Assembly (NCBI GenBank): GCA_905182355.1
Contig: CAJJBH010000035.1
Span: forward strand, 24,295-88,294
Reading direction: 5' to 3'
DNA: 64,000 bases
Source: an uncultured Paracoccaceae bacterium
GTDB taxonomy: Bacteria; Pseudomonadota; Alphaproteobacteria; Rhodobacterales; Rhodobacteraceae
Positions 7,689-16,709 of this stretch are shown piece by piece (the stretch's first letter is position 1; every line of letters starts with the position of its first letter). A program made the position numbers and the translations under genes. The notes under the pieces were generated by a model. It ran no database searches, was not told the origin of the DNA, and saw nothing but the letters and a program-made list of their open reading frames with translations.

Positions 7689-8810
7689 GTGGTAGAGACT
7701 GTTTTCGCACCCTGGGAAGATCCTAACGCGTCCCCCCTTATTTCGTTCAAGAATGTCACCAAACGCTTTGGCACCTTCGTAGCCATTGATGATTTGACGT
7801 TGGACATTTATGAACAAGAATTCTTTGCCCTGCTTGGCCCGTCTGGCTGCGGCAAGACCACGATGATGCGCATGTTGGCTGGGTTTGAAAATCCGTCCGA
7901 GGGATCGATGTCCCTGTCGGGTCAAGACATTGCAGGCATCCCGCCAAACAAACGCGCGGTGAACATGATGTTCCAATCTTATGCGCTGTTCCCCCATCTA
8001 TCCGTCTGGGAAAATATCGCCTTTGGATTGCGCCGTGATGGTGTTGCCAAAGACGCGTTAAGTGCCCGTGTTGACGAGATGCTGAAACTGACGCGGCTTG
8101 AAAAATTCGCCCGCCGCAAACCCCACCAGATTTCTGGTGGTCAACGTCAGCGTGTTGCTTTGGCCCGTTCCTTGGCGAAAGCACCTAAGCTATTGTTGCT
8201 GGACGAACCGTTGGGTGCGCTGGACAAAAAGCTGCGCCAAGACACCCAATTTGAACTGATGGATATTCAAGAGAAAACGGGCACCACGTTTGTGATTGTT
8301 ACGCACGATCAAGAAGAGGCGATGACTGTCGCCTCTCGCGTTGCAGTGATGGACGAGGGCCGCATTGTTCAGGTGGCGACGCCACAGAAAATTTATGAAG
8401 CACCTGACTCAATTTATGTGGCTGATTTCATTGGCGATGTGAATATTCTAACGGGCCCTGTGAAGGCCACGGGTGCTGAAACTTATACATTAGATTTCGG
8501 CGGCGCTGCGCCGGTTGTAGCGACCAGTGAGCGCCCGTTTTCTGATGGCCAAACTGGACACTTGGCCATTCGACCCGAAAAAATTGGCATCCATGCGGAA
8601 AGGCCTGACGCCCCAAATACAGTGCAAGGTAAGGTGTTGGACATCGCCTATTTGGGGAACCTTAGCACCTACTATGTCGAGCTGCCGAATGCCCAAATCA
8701 TCAAGGCCCAAACCGCAAACACCCAACGTATTTCGCGCCGTGCCTTCACATGGGAAGACCCCGTTTGGGTAAGTTGGAGCGCTACTGCTGGCGTGCTATT
8801 GGATCAGTAA
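7689..8810 (+). CDS. potG: Putrescine-type ABC transporter ATP-binding protein
   Basis: Cytoplasmic ATPase of the importer, 373 residues. Walker A GPSGCGKTT (about 53), Q-loop FQSYALFPHLS, signature ISGGQRQR, Walker B LLLLDEP and the switch His in VIVTHDQEEAM are all present. A C-terminal TOBE-like region follows from about residue 290. The start is GTG at 7689, with AAGGA upstream; the reading VETVFAPWEDP precedes the ABC fold. It lies 57 bp after potF, and potH begins one base after its stop. The domain order matches PotG, which pairs with PotF, rather than PotA, which pairs with PotD. Confidence 0.88.
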   Translation: MVETVFAPWEDPNASPLISFKNVTKRFGTFVAIDDLTLDIYEQEFFALLGPSGCGKTTMMRMLAGFENPSEGSMSLSGQDIAGIPPNKRAVNMMFQSYALFPHLSVWENIAFGLRRDGVAKDALSARVDEMLKLTRLEKFARRKPHQISGGQRQRVALARSLAKAPKLLLLDEPLGALDKKLRQDTQFELMDIQEKTGTTFVIVTHDQEEAMTVASRVAVMDEGRIVQVATPQKIYEAPDSIYVADFIGDVNILTGPVKATGAETYTLDFGGAAPVVATSERPFSDGQTGHLAIRPEKIGIHAERPDAPNTVQGKVLDIAYLGNLSTYYVELPNAQIIKAQTANTQRISRRAFTWEDPVWVSWSATAGVLLDQ

Positions 8811-8811
8811 T

Positions 8812-9687
8812 TTGAAACGCGCAGTCCTCATAGCGGTGCCGTATTTTTGGCTGCTGGCCTTGTTCATGATCCCGTTTCTGATCGTGTTCAAAATCTCGCT
8901 GTCCGACGCCGCACTGGCGATCCCACCCTACATGCCAACGATGAAAGAGGGCCTGGGCGCGATGCTGTCCCAGCTTGATTTTGAGAACTTCATCTTTCTG
9001 ACCGAAGACGACCTGTATTGGAAAGCCTACCTTAGCAGCCTGAAGATCGCGTTTATATCGACAGTGTTTACGTTTTTGGTTGGCTATCCAATCGCCTATG
9101 CGATGGCCCGTGCCCCAACGCAATGGCGTGCGACGTTGATGATGTTGATTATCCTACCGTTCTGGACCAGCTTTTTGATCCGCGTTTACGCGTGGGTTGG
9201 TATCTTAAGCACCGAAGGTTTATTGAACCGCTTCCTGATGTGGATTGGTATCATCAGCGATCCCTTGATAATTTTGAACACGTCAACAGCGGTCTATATC
9301 GGGATTGTCTACACCTATGTGCCGTTCATGATCTTGCCGATTTATGCGGCTCTTGAGCGGTTGGATGAATCCCTTATTGAAGCCGCTGAAGACTTGGGAT
9401 GTTCACGGATGAAAGCCTTTTGGTTGATAACAGTTCCCCTTTCCAAAGGTGGCATTATCGCTGGCTGCTTCCTTGTGTTTATCCCCGCGCTGGGCGAGTT
9501 CGTGATCCCGTCGCTATTGGGTGGATCTGGCACGTTGATGATCGGAAAAGTGCTGTTTGAAGAATTCTTTTCCAACCGTGATTGGCCCGTAGCAAGTGCA
9601 GTTGCTGTGATCCTTTTGATCATCCTGATCATTCCGATCATCCTGTTCCAGCGCAACGAACAACGCCAACAGGAGGCAGAGGAATGA
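8812..9687 (+). CDS. potH: Putrescine-type ABC transporter permease 1
   Basis: Inner-membrane permease, 291 residues, with an N-terminal membrane anchor (VPYFWLLALFMIPFLIVF), a periplasmic segment, and then the core of about five helices. The EAA loop that docks the ATPase is seen as LIEAAEDLGCSRMKAFWLITVPLS. It starts at TTG 8812, one base after the potG stop, so it is translationally coupled. It overlaps potI by four bases (ATGA). Function and partner assignment follow from operon order and family. Confidence 0.87.
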   Translation: MKRAVLIAVPYFWLLALFMIPFLIVFKISLSDAALAIPPYMPTMKEGLGAMLSQLDFENFIFLTEDDLYWKAYLSSLKIAFISTVFTFLVGYPIAYAMARAPTQWRATLMMLIILPFWTSFLIRVYAWVGILSTEGLLNRFLMWIGIISDPLIILNTSTAVYIGIVYTYVPFMILPIYAALERLDESLIEAAEDLGCSRMKAFWLITVPLSKGGIIAGCFLVFIPALGEFVIPSLLGGSGTLMIGKVLFEEFFSNRDWPVASAVAVILLIILIIPIILFQRNEQRQQEAEE

Positions 9688-10502
9688 ACCGCCTTAGCCC
9701 CTTCAACGTAGTGTCGCTGACGTTCGGCTTTGCGTTCTTGTATTTGCCGATGCTGATCCTTGTGATTTACAGCTTCAACAAATCTAAACTGGTAACCGTC
9801 TGGGCGGGCTTTTCGACCAAATGGTACGGCGAGTTGTTGCGAAACGAGGCGTTCTTGGACGCGGCATGGGTGACTTTGAAAGTCGCCATAATCTCGTCCT
9901 CAATTGCGACAGTGTTAGGCACGATGGCGGCCTATACGTTGGTGCGCGGTGGCCGCTTTTTTGGACGCACATTGTTTTCCGGAATGATCTACGCACCACT
10001 CGTGATGCCGGAAGTGATCACTGGCCTGTCGTTGTTATTGCTGTTCATCGGTATCGGAATGGACCGCGGCGTGATGACAATTGTGTTGGCCCATACGACG
10101 TTTTCGATGTGCTTCGTTTCGGTCGTTGTGTCATCGCGATTGGCAACATTTGATAAATCACTTGAAGAAGCCGCGCTTGATCTTGGGGCCTCGCCATTAC
10201 AGGCGTTTCGATTGGTCACACTTCCGATCATAGCACCTGCGGTGGTGGCAGGTTGGTTGTTGGCATTTACCTTGTCGCTGGATGATCTGGTGATAGCGTC
10301 CTTTGCGACAGGTCCATCAGCTACGACATTGCCAATGAAAATCTGGTCATCGGTGCGTTTGGGCGTAAGTCCTGAAATTAATGCGTTAAGTTCGATCCTC
10401 ATTGGATTGGTATCAATTGGCGTTATTTGTGCATCGTTGGCATCTAAACGGCATACATTGCGCATCCAACGCGAAGAACGTGAAGCCGAACGCGCTGTCT
10501 GA
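9684..10502 (+). CDS. potI: Putrescine-type ABC transporter permease 2
   Basis: Second inner-membrane permease, 272 residues, about six membrane segments. The first is GFAFLYLPMLILVIYSF, and the EAA loop is LEEAALDLGASPLQAFRLVTLP. ATG at 9684 has AGGAGG upstream and overlaps the potH stop (ATGA), so this is the start rather than an earlier in-frame codon at 9582. It is last in the potFGHI operon. Residues such as LSLDDLVIASF in the distal part are typical of PotI/PotC permeases. Confidence 0.88.
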   Translation: MNRLSPFNVVSLTFGFAFLYLPMLILVIYSFNKSKLVTVWAGFSTKWYGELLRNEAFLDAAWVTLKVAIISSSIATVLGTMAAYTLVRGGRFFGRTLFSGMIYAPLVMPEVITGLSLLLLFIGIGMDRGVMTIVLAHTTFSMCFVSVVVSSRLATFDKSLEEAALDLGASPLQAFRLVTLPIIAPAVVAGWLLAFTLSLDDLVIASFATGPSATTLPMKIWSSVRLGVSPEINALSSILIGLVSIGVICASLASKRHTLRIQREEREAERAV

Positions 10503-10619
10503 TCCGATGTGCTGTGATGGGCGCCATCTTTTGGAAAATGCGCAAAACTTGCACCGATTGTTGACAGTTTTGCATCATTCGATCATCTCAAAAGAAAAAG
10601 ATGTTAAAGAGGTAAGCAG

Positions 10620-11945
10620 ATGAAAATTGCGATGGTTGGTACGGGATATGTTGGCCTTGTTTCGGGGGTCTGTTTTTCGGATTTCGGGCATGATGTTATC
10701 TGCGTTGACAAAGATCCCGCAAAAATCAAGATGCTGGAAGCGGGTAAGGTACCGATATATGAACCTGGGCTAGACGAATTGATGGCCAAAAACGTGGCCG
10801 CTGGCCGCTTGTCTTTTTCGGGAAATTTGGCTGAAGCCGTTGACGGTGCAGATGCAGTTTTTATCGCGGTTGGCACACCCACGCGCCGTGGAGGCGGTCA
10901 TGCCGACTTGACTTATGTTATGGCCGCTGCCGAAGAAATTGCACATGCAATAACAGGCTATACTGTCGTTGTGACAAAATCGACGGTTCCAGTCGGGACA
11001 AACCGTCAGGTCAAAAAAACTATTTCCAAAACCAACCCAAAAGCCGAATTTGATGTCGCGTCAAATCCTGAATTTTTACGAGAAGGGGCGGCGATTGACG
11101 ACTTCATGCACCCAGATCGCGTTGTTGTTGGTGTACAACATGAACGTGCAGCAGAGGTTATGGCCGACGTTTACCGTCCGCTTTACTTGCGTGATTTCCC
11201 GATTATGACGACAGATTTGGAAAGCGCCGAAATGATTAAGTATGCGGCGAACGCATTTTTGGCGACCAAGATTACCTTCATAAACGAGATCGCGGCATTG
11301 TGCGAACGTACGGGTGCAGACGTCAAAATGGTTTCCAAAGGTATGGGAATGGATGGGCGTATTGGGAACAAGTTCCTGCATGCGGGTCCGGGATATGGCG
11401 GAAGTTGTTTCCCCAAAGACACCCAAGCCTTGGCGCGTATGGGCCAAGACCACGCGATACCGATGCAGATCACCGAAGCTGTGATTAAAGTGAATGACGA
11501 GATCAAGCGTCGCATGATCGATAAAATAGTCGATATTTGTGAGGGGAACGTGAATGGTAAAATTATCGCGATCCTTGGTGTGACGTTTAAGCCAAACACC
11601 GATGACATGCGAGATGCGCCTGCCTTAACCATTGTTCCGGCATTGGTTGGTGCGGGTGCGAAGGTGCGTGTGGTTGACCCTCAAGGTTTCCGTGAGGGAG
11701 AGGAATTATTGCCTGGTGTGAACTGGGTTGATGACGTTTATAAAGCTGCGCAGAACGCTGATGCTGTTGTGATCTTAACCGAGTGGAACGAGTTTCGCGC
11801 GTTGGACCTGAAGCGTTTAGCAAAACGTATGGCTACCCCCGCGATGGCGGATCTGCGCAATGTGTATTCACAAAAAGATGCCAGACGTGCGGGTTTTACT
11901 GCATACACGTCAGTTGGACGCCTTGATTACGGTATTGAACGATAA
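10620..11945 (+). CDS. ugd: UDP-glucose 6-dehydrogenase
   Basis: Oxidises UDP-glucose to UDP-glucuronate with two NAD+, feeding capsule, exopolysaccharide or lipid sugar synthesis; cytoplasmic. The 441 residues show the N-terminal Rossmann motif GTGYVGLVSG (about 7), the segment VTKSTVPVGT, the central helix with EMIKYAANAFLATKITFINE, the catalytic Cys in GYGGSCFPKD (about 264) and the C-terminal UDP-binding domain with ILGVTFKPNTDDMRDAP. AGGTAAGCAG precedes the ATG. It appears monocistronic: the next gene, flgD, is convergent and ends 2 bp away. No polysaccharide cluster is adjacent. Confidence 0.93.
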   Translation: MKIAMVGTGYVGLVSGVCFSDFGHDVICVDKDPAKIKMLEAGKVPIYEPGLDELMAKNVAAGRLSFSGNLAEAVDGADAVFIAVGTPTRRGGGHADLTYVMAAAEEIAHAITGYTVVVTKSTVPVGTNRQVKKTISKTNPKAEFDVASNPEFLREGAAIDDFMHPDRVVVGVQHERAAEVMADVYRPLYLRDFPIMTTDLESAEMIKYAANAFLATKITFINEIAALCERTGADVKMVSKGMGMDGRIGNKFLHAGPGYGGSCFPKDTQALARMGQDHAIPMQITEAVIKVNDEIKRRMIDKIVDICEGNVNGKIIAILGVTFKPNTDDMRDAPALTIVPALVGAGAKVRVVDPQGFREGEELLPGVNWVDDVYKAAQNADAVVILTEWNEFRALDLKRLAKRMATPAMADLRNVYSQKDARRAGFTAYTSVGRLDYGIER

Positions 11946-11946
11946 G

Positions 11947-12612
11947 TTATAATGTCTCCCGCAGTGCAGTGACCCCAGATGTAGGCACTGTTTGACCGCC
12001 TGCAAGCACTAGAAGCGTTGTGCCCGCCTCATTGCGGGCTTCGGTGATGCGGGCATAGGTTTCAGCGGGCACTGCGCTTAACAATTCACCCTGCCCGCGG
12101 GCCTCTATTTCCAGCGTGTAGGTTCCAGTTTTAAATGGCGTGCCGCTATCCCCGACACCGGCCCATAGGAAGGGTTCGTTGGACGTAGGCAAGGCTTGTC
12201 GTTGCACCTGTGCACCGTCATCATCGTAAACCACAAGGAACATTTCGTCTGCTCCGATCGGGATGGTTGGCGCAACTGTGATCGGTGCGCCAACAAAATA
12301 GGTGGGGGCCGCTGTGCGCGCCTCCATGCCGATCCAGTTGGCCATGCCAGCCATATTGCTACCGCCCAACTGTTCGGTCAGATGTGCAAGAAGTTCGTTG
12401 GATTGGACCTGTTGTTCGACCATGGAAAATTGCGCCAGTTGCGCCGCATATTCAGAAGAATCAATTGGTTCTAAAGGATCTTGGTATTTCGCCTGCGTGG
12501 TTAACATTTTTATAAATGTCTCAAAGTCTGATGATAAAACACTGCTGTTTTTACTTGATGGCAAAGTTAAGGCTGCAGCGGCTTGAGAGACGTTTGATGT
12601 CGTGATTTCCAT
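11947..12612 (-). CDS. flgD: Flagellar hook-capping protein FlgD
   Basis: Scaffold that caps the growing flagellar hook, 221 residues, exported by the flagellar type III system. The conserved N-terminal region carries FIKMLTTQAKYQDPLEPIDSSEY followed by QLAQFSMVEQQ, the FlgD signature. The C-terminal part holds FlgD Ig-like and Tudor-like beta domains (about 100-220). It lies 8 bp downstream of fliK on the same strand, the usual fliK-flgD pair. Given damage to the neighbouring flagellar operon it may no longer be used, although its own frame is intact. Confidence 0.9.
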   Translation of the reverse strand: MEITTSNVSQAAAALTLPSSKNSSVLSSDFETFIKMLTTQAKYQDPLEPIDSSEYAAQLAQFSMVEQQVQSNELLAHLTEQLGGSNMAGMANWIGMEARTAAPTYFVGAPITVAPTIPIGADEMFLVVYDDDGAQVQRQALPTSNEPFLWAGVGDSGTPFKTGTYTLEIEARGQGELLSAVPAETYARITEARNEAGTTLLVLAGGQTVPTSGVTALRETL

Positions 12613-12620
12613 AGGGTTTC

Positions 12621-14102
12621 TTAAACTCGAATGTCTATGCCAACGGGGGTGGTAAGATCATGGGGATGTTGATTGGAAAGCTTAGGTATCAAGGTTACTT
12701 GATCTGACCGATCTACATCATCTGAATGGGCTTCAGTGTGTTGCCGCGTCGCTTGATCTTTGAAGCCATCATGCTGATCGAACGAAAACGTAATGTTTTC
12801 GTGCCCCATTTCTGAAAAAGCTTTTTCCAGGTCCGCTAGGTTACGGCGCACCATTTCGATAGTCTCTGCCCGTTCAGCCATGACGTTGATAATCAGGCCA
12901 TTTTCAGCTGGTGTTAGGCTTAGCTTTAAGCGTCCAAGTTCTGCGGGATTTAATGAAACCTCAATCACCTTCTCTGCGGTTATGCGGGCCTGAATTGCAT
13001 CCACTATTTGCCGTGTGACAGGTGATGCGAACTCAGGCCGATTGGCCGCGTATTGTTGCGAGGTATGTGTCGGTGCCCTTGTTTCTAGCAGCGTATCAAG
13101 ACGCATTTCTGAAACATCTTTTGGCCCATCAAGAACAGGTTTCAGAACTGTTGTTTTACCGTCTTTCAGAATCGAGGTTGATGGCACCGTAATTGAATAT
13201 TGGGGGGATTTGACCAGTTCAGAAATTGGACGTTGGCCGATTGGTTCAGTTTCCGAAAAACTATACGAACGCTCGGCACGCAGTGAAAATTTTCGCGGAT
13301 TGTTGGGTTCAAACGCGATGAGTTTTCCCAAAACCTCGGATGACTTTGTATTGTGAGGGTTGTGCTCCTGCAGTTCATTTAGAAACAGTATAGGTTCAAT
13401 TATTGGGCTTTTGCCCACATTTTTTGACATTGGAACACTCTGAGCCAGTTCTGCGAGGACGAATTTGGTGTCAGAGTTTTGGACATTTTCGGATTGAAAA
13501 GTAGCGCTAAGGGTTAGCTGCTTTTGGGGAACTGAATTGGGCACTGCTATCGAATGTTGCATAGGCAATTGTTGAGACAGCATTGCAAGTTCAACAGGGC
13601 TACGTAATGCCATCAAATCGAAGTGCTGGTTGGTCTGGTCTTTCACTTCACTTTGAAGTGGGGAAAATCCATGTTTTTTTACAGTTTGAGGAGGGGAAAC
13701 TATTTCCCTAAATTCCGGCTGATCACCTTTAGTGGGCACCGTTGCCGTCACAGACGATTCCGCAGTGAATAGACGGTTCGGCAGCGTATTGTGCGGCGCG
13801 GCGGATGTGTCTTTTTCAATGGCTTCAGCTGGCAATTGATCGGATGTTTCCTTGTCATCAGAAACCACCACAAGGTTGTCAGTTTCTTCAATGCCCTGCT
13901 CACTGGACGTAGAAATTTGGTTGTCAGTTTCATCAATATCTTTGACTACATCAGGCGCGGCAGCATCAGGCAACAATGGAAAGTAGTCTTCGAATGGGAT
14001 CGCTTCCTTATCTGCGCTGACGTTAAAAATCACACCAGTAATTGCTGTTTCTGGGGATGTCCGATCGGCTCTATTCGGTGTTGGAAGTGATAGTATTTGC
14101 AT
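12621..14102 (-). CDS. fliK: Flagellar hook-length control protein FliK
   Basis: Molecular ruler that ends hook growth and switches export specificity. At 493 residues it has a long, low-complexity Ser/Thr/Glu-rich N-terminal part and a conserved C-terminal Flg_hook domain (about 365-455) containing VSLNPAELGRLKLSLTP and INVMAERAETIEMVRRNLADL. It lies directly upstream of flgD in the same direction and is divergent from the flgJ-like gene across 118 bp. The N-terminal two thirds show little conservation, normal for FliK. The reading frame is whole. Confidence 0.85.
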   Translation of the reverse strand: MQILSLPTPNRADRTSPETAITGVIFNVSADKEAIPFEDYFPLLPDAAAPDVVKDIDETDNQISTSSEQGIEETDNLVVVSDDKETSDQLPAEAIEKDTSAAPHNTLPNRLFTAESSVTATVPTKGDQPEFREIVSPPQTVKKHGFSPLQSEVKDQTNQHFDLMALRSPVELAMLSQQLPMQHSIAVPNSVPQKQLTLSATFQSENVQNSDTKFVLAELAQSVPMSKNVGKSPIIEPILFLNELQEHNPHNTKSSEVLGKLIAFEPNNPRKFSLRAERSYSFSETEPIGQRPISELVKSPQYSITVPSTSILKDGKTTVLKPVLDGPKDVSEMRLDTLLETRAPTHTSQQYAANRPEFASPVTRQIVDAIQARITAEKVIEVSLNPAELGRLKLSLTPAENGLIINVMAERAETIEMVRRNLADLEKAFSEMGHENITFSFDQHDGFKDQATRQHTEAHSDDVDRSDQVTLIPKLSNQHPHDLTTPVGIDIRV

Positions 14103-14220
14103 CCATTGGCTCCGGGATTTTTTTCCACGTTTATCTGTAATATGGAGATGTATGGTTACCAGTTCTTTACTGATCGCGGATTATGGTCAGCGAAATAATT
14201 AGAATTGAACGGAGTATTTT

Positions 14221-14496
14221 ATGACCCCTATTCCACAAATCAATGCAATTCCTTTTCAGGCACCGACCCGAGACGCTGCTCTTTTGGATGCCGCAAAAAA
14301 GCTGGAGGCGACATTCCTTGCAGAAATGCTGAAAGCTGCTGGCTTCGGAGAAGCCCGCGATACCTTTGGCGGCGGTGAAGGTGAGGATCAATTTGCGTCG
14401 TTCCTTGTACAAGAACAAGCGACTGCAATGGTTGACGCAGGCGGAATTGGGTTGGCCGAAAACTTATTCCGATCTTTAAAGGAAAGGGGTGAATGA
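14221..14496 (+). CDS. flgJ: FlgJ-like rod-binding protein (rod domain only)
   Basis: Small 91-residue protein matching the N-terminal rod-binding domain of FlgJ (AAKKLEATFLAEMLKAAGFGEA, then FASFLVQEQATAMVDAGGIGLAENLF). It assists flagellar rod assembly in the periplasm. The muramidase domain of enterobacterial FlgJ is absent, which is usual in alphaproteobacteria. CGGAG lies upstream of ATG 14221. It overlaps the next gene by 8 bases, so the two are coupled. Confidence 0.8.
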   Translation: MTPIPQINAIPFQAPTRDAALLDAAKKLEATFLAEMLKAAGFGEARDTFGGGEGEDQFASFLVQEQATAMVDAGGIGLAENLFRSLKERGE

Positions 14497-14851
14497 AGTG
14501 ACTAAATTGCAAGATACTGTCGATTCATTAGATGATCTTTTGGACGAGGAACGTGCGGCCCTTCTGGATGGAAATCTGGATCAAATTGGGCGCATGCTGA
14601 AACGAAAAGAGCGTTTGATTAATGCGTTAAACGATTCCGATCAGCCAGAGATCGGAGCATTGACCAAATTAAATATTAAAGTTGTGCGCAATCAGGCTCT
14701 TTTGACTTCGGCACTTGAAGGTATCCAAAATGTTGCGGATCGTTTGACTGCAATGCGACGAATTAAAGATTCACTAGATACTTATGACGCTCGGGGTCTG
14801 CGCAAAAGAATAGACATGCCTTCAAAATGGAAGGTTGAGAGGCGAGCGTAA
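14489..14851 (+). CDS. FlgN-like flagellar chaperone/assembly protein
   Basis: A 120-residue, mostly helical protein with a heptad-rich pattern (LQDTVDSLDDLLDEERAALL, then GRMLKRKERLINAL). The family looks like FlgN, the export chaperone for the hook-junction proteins FlgK and FlgL. The function is inferred from shape, position directly after flgJ, and location just before flagellin. I take GTG at 14489, overlapping the flgJ stop; another GTG at 14498 is also possible, since GGGGTGA sits ahead of both. No flgK or flgL is in the window. Confidence 0.6.
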   Translation: MNEVTKLQDTVDSLDDLLDEERAALLDGNLDQIGRMLKRKERLINALNDSDQPEIGALTKLNIKVVRNQALLTSALEGIQNVADRLTAMRRIKDSLDTYDARGLRKRIDMPSKWKVERRA

Positions 14852-14948
14852 TCTGTTTGAATAAAATCATCGGCAAAGCAGGGAGGGAGTTTAGGAATCC
14901 ATTAGCACTTTTCGACGCACAGTTATCAGGCACTCGATCATGAGTGGC

Positions 14949-14967
14949 GCATCCTCTTTGGGGATGC
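14949..14967 (+). promoter_or_regulatory. Stem-loop in the flgN-fliC intergenic region
   Basis: GCATCC pairs with GGATGC around a 7-base loop, about 85 bp before the flagellin start. No T-run follows, so it is not a standard terminator. It may belong to the leader of the flagellin transcript. Confidence 0.35.
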
Positions 14968-15018
14968 ATCGGTCAGAACGACATCTTGTCGATCCCGAAA
15001 AAGGATAGGACACAATTT

Positions 15019-15031
15019 GGCGCAAAGCGCC
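15019..15031 (+). promoter_or_regulatory. Hairpin in the flagellin mRNA leader, just ahead of the ribosome site
   Basis: A GGCGC/GCGCC stem with an AAA loop lies 6 bases before the AAGGA ribosome site of the flagellin gene. In Caulobacter, FlbT acts on the 5' leader of flagellin mRNA to set its lifetime. A flbT gene lies just downstream here, so this hairpin is a candidate target (inference). Confidence 0.45.
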
Positions 15032-15051
15032 GTTAAAAAGGAAAAGTGCAA

Positions 15052-16254
15052 ATGTCGAGCATACTAACAAACAACAGCGCAATGGTCGCGCTTCAAACAT
15101 TGAAGTCCATCAACAAAGACCTGTCTATGACACAAAGCGAGATTTCGACTGGTAAGTCAGTTGCTTCTGCGAAAGATAATTCCGCTGTGTGGGCAATTTC
15201 CAAAGTTATGGAATCTGACGTTAAAGGTTTTAAAGCTATTTCTGATAGCTTGTCCTTGGGTGAAGCATCTGTTTCGGTTGCCCGTAACGCGTCTGAATCT
15301 ATCACTGATTTGTTGACGGATATGAAAGGTAAAATCGTTGCGGCACAAGAAGACAATGTTGATCGTGGCAAAATCAATGATGACGTGAGCGCGCTGAAGG
15401 ATCAGATTGCGTCGGTTGTTGCAGCTGCACAATTTAACGGTCTAAATTTGGTAAATGGGAATACCGCATCTACAAATGTTCTTTCCTCGTTGGATCGTGA
15501 TGCAACAGGTGGTGTTACCGCATCTTCAATCGCAGTTGCAGGGCAAAACCTGTCTACTGGCGCCTATGTAGCACGTGATGTGTTCACTCTTACGACGGGT
15601 ACAGCCGCCGCAGGCGGTGACAGCTTTGGTGTCTCTCTTGATGCAGCGGGTGGCAGTGACACTATCACTATTGACGACACTGCACTTGTTGCAGGTGACA
15701 GCATTTCAATGCGTTTTGGCGATACTGAAATTTCGTATACCGTCACAGTGGAAGATGTTGCTTCTACCACAACTGCTGATGTTGTTGCGCTTGGATTGAA
15801 GGCGGCCATCGAAGCGAACACGACGGATATTGAAGTCGATTATGATGCCGGTACTCCCGGTGACATTGTGATTACGAACAACCAAGCAGACTCGGTGTCT
15901 GTATCTGCTCAAGTGACCAATGCGAACGCTGGTGGTTTAGGCACCTTGGCTGCCATTGCTGTTTCGACAGCGGTAGGTGCAGCAGCGGCATTGGGCTCAA
16001 TCGAAACCTTGATAAATACCGCAATTGATGCGTCAGCATCTTTCGGTTCAGTTGAGGGCCGAATCCAAACCCAAGGGGAATTCATCTCGGGCCTGACGGA
16101 TTCTTTGAAGTCAGGTATTGGGTCGATGGTGGATGCCAATATGGAAGAAGTGTCGGCGCGCTTGCAGGCGTTGCAAACCCAACAACAGCTTGGTGTACAG
16201 TCACTTTCCATTGCGAACCAGGCACCACAGACACTGCTGTCCTTGTTCCGATAA
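15052..16254 (+). CDS. fliC: Flagellin
   Basis: Filament subunit, 400 residues, exported and polymerised outside the cell. The N-terminal D0/D1 segment (SSILTNNSAMVALQTLKSIN, STGKSVASAKDN) and the C-terminal helix (ARLQALQTQQQLGVQSLSIAN, ending TLLSLFR) are conserved. The central 150-330 region is Ala/Thr/Asp-rich and variable. AAGGA lies 9 bases before ATG 15052, favouring this start over a GTG two codons earlier. It is followed by a strong stem-loop, then flaF and flbT, the standard alphaproteobacterial order. The gene looks intact although downstream assembly genes are damaged. Confidence 0.92.
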   Translation: MSSILTNNSAMVALQTLKSINKDLSMTQSEISTGKSVASAKDNSAVWAISKVMESDVKGFKAISDSLSLGEASVSVARNASESITDLLTDMKGKIVAAQEDNVDRGKINDDVSALKDQIASVVAAAQFNGLNLVNGNTASTNVLSSLDRDATGGVTASSIAVAGQNLSTGAYVARDVFTLTTGTAAAGGDSFGVSLDAAGGSDTITIDDTALVAGDSISMRFGDTEISYTVTVEDVASTTTADVVALGLKAAIEANTTDIEVDYDAGTPGDIVITNNQADSVSVSAQVTNANAGGLGTLAAIAVSTAVGAAAALGSIETLINTAIDASASFGSVEGRIQTQGEFISGLTDSLKSGIGSMVDANMEEVSARLQALQTQQQLGVQSLSIANQAPQTLLSLFR

Positions 16255-16263
16255 GAAAATGAG

Positions 16264-16287
16264 TTGGGGCGCATTCGTGCGCCCCAA
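16264..16287 (+). terminator. Strong stem-loop between fliC and flaF
   Basis: A 10-bp perfect stem, TTGGGGCGCA with TGCGCCCCAA, closes a TTCG tetraloop 9 bases past the fliC stop. No clear T-run follows, so partial termination or 3'-end protection of the abundant flagellin message is more likely than full termination. Confidence 0.65.
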
Positions 16288-16331
16288 CATTCTGCAATTC
16301 GAAAAAATCCAATTATTCAGAAAGTTGCAAT

Positions 16332-16709
16332 GTGAACGCATTTTCAACAGCTCAACGTGGCTATTCAGCAAGTGCTGCTACAACCCAAACTGATCGTCGT
16401 GCAGAATATGATCTTATTGCCCGATTGACCCATAGGTTGCGGGCGACTGCGCTTAAGGCCAAAGAATCTTATCCAGAATATGCACAAGCTTTGCATGACA
16501 ATCGGAAACTATGGAATACGCTTGCTGTGGATGTCGCCGACAAGGACAATGGGCTGCCAAGCGAGCTTAAAGCGCAAGTGTTCTATTTGGCGGAATTCAC
16601 CGCCCAGCACACAACAAAAATATTGAAAAACGGTGCGCCGATTATGCCATTGCTGGAGATCAATATGGCAGTCTTACGCGGCTTAAAAATTGAAGGAATG
16701 GCGAAATGA
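16332..16709 (+). CDS. flaF: Flagellar biosynthesis regulator FlaF
   Basis: 125-residue helical protein that promotes flagellin secretion and synthesis in alphaproteobacteria. Recognised by YDLIARLTHRLRAT, followed by ALHDNRKLWNTLAVDVAD and NGLPSELKAQVFYLAEFTAQHT. Start is GTG at 16332. Its stop overlaps the flbT start (ATGA), so FlaF and FlbT, which act oppositely on flagellin, are made together. Confidence 0.9.
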   Translation: MNAFSTAQRGYSASAATTQTDRRAEYDLIARLTHRLRATALKAKESYPEYAQALHDNRKLWNTLAVDVADKDNGLPSELKAQVFYLAEFTAQHTTKILKNGAPIMPLLEINMAVLRGLKIEGMAK

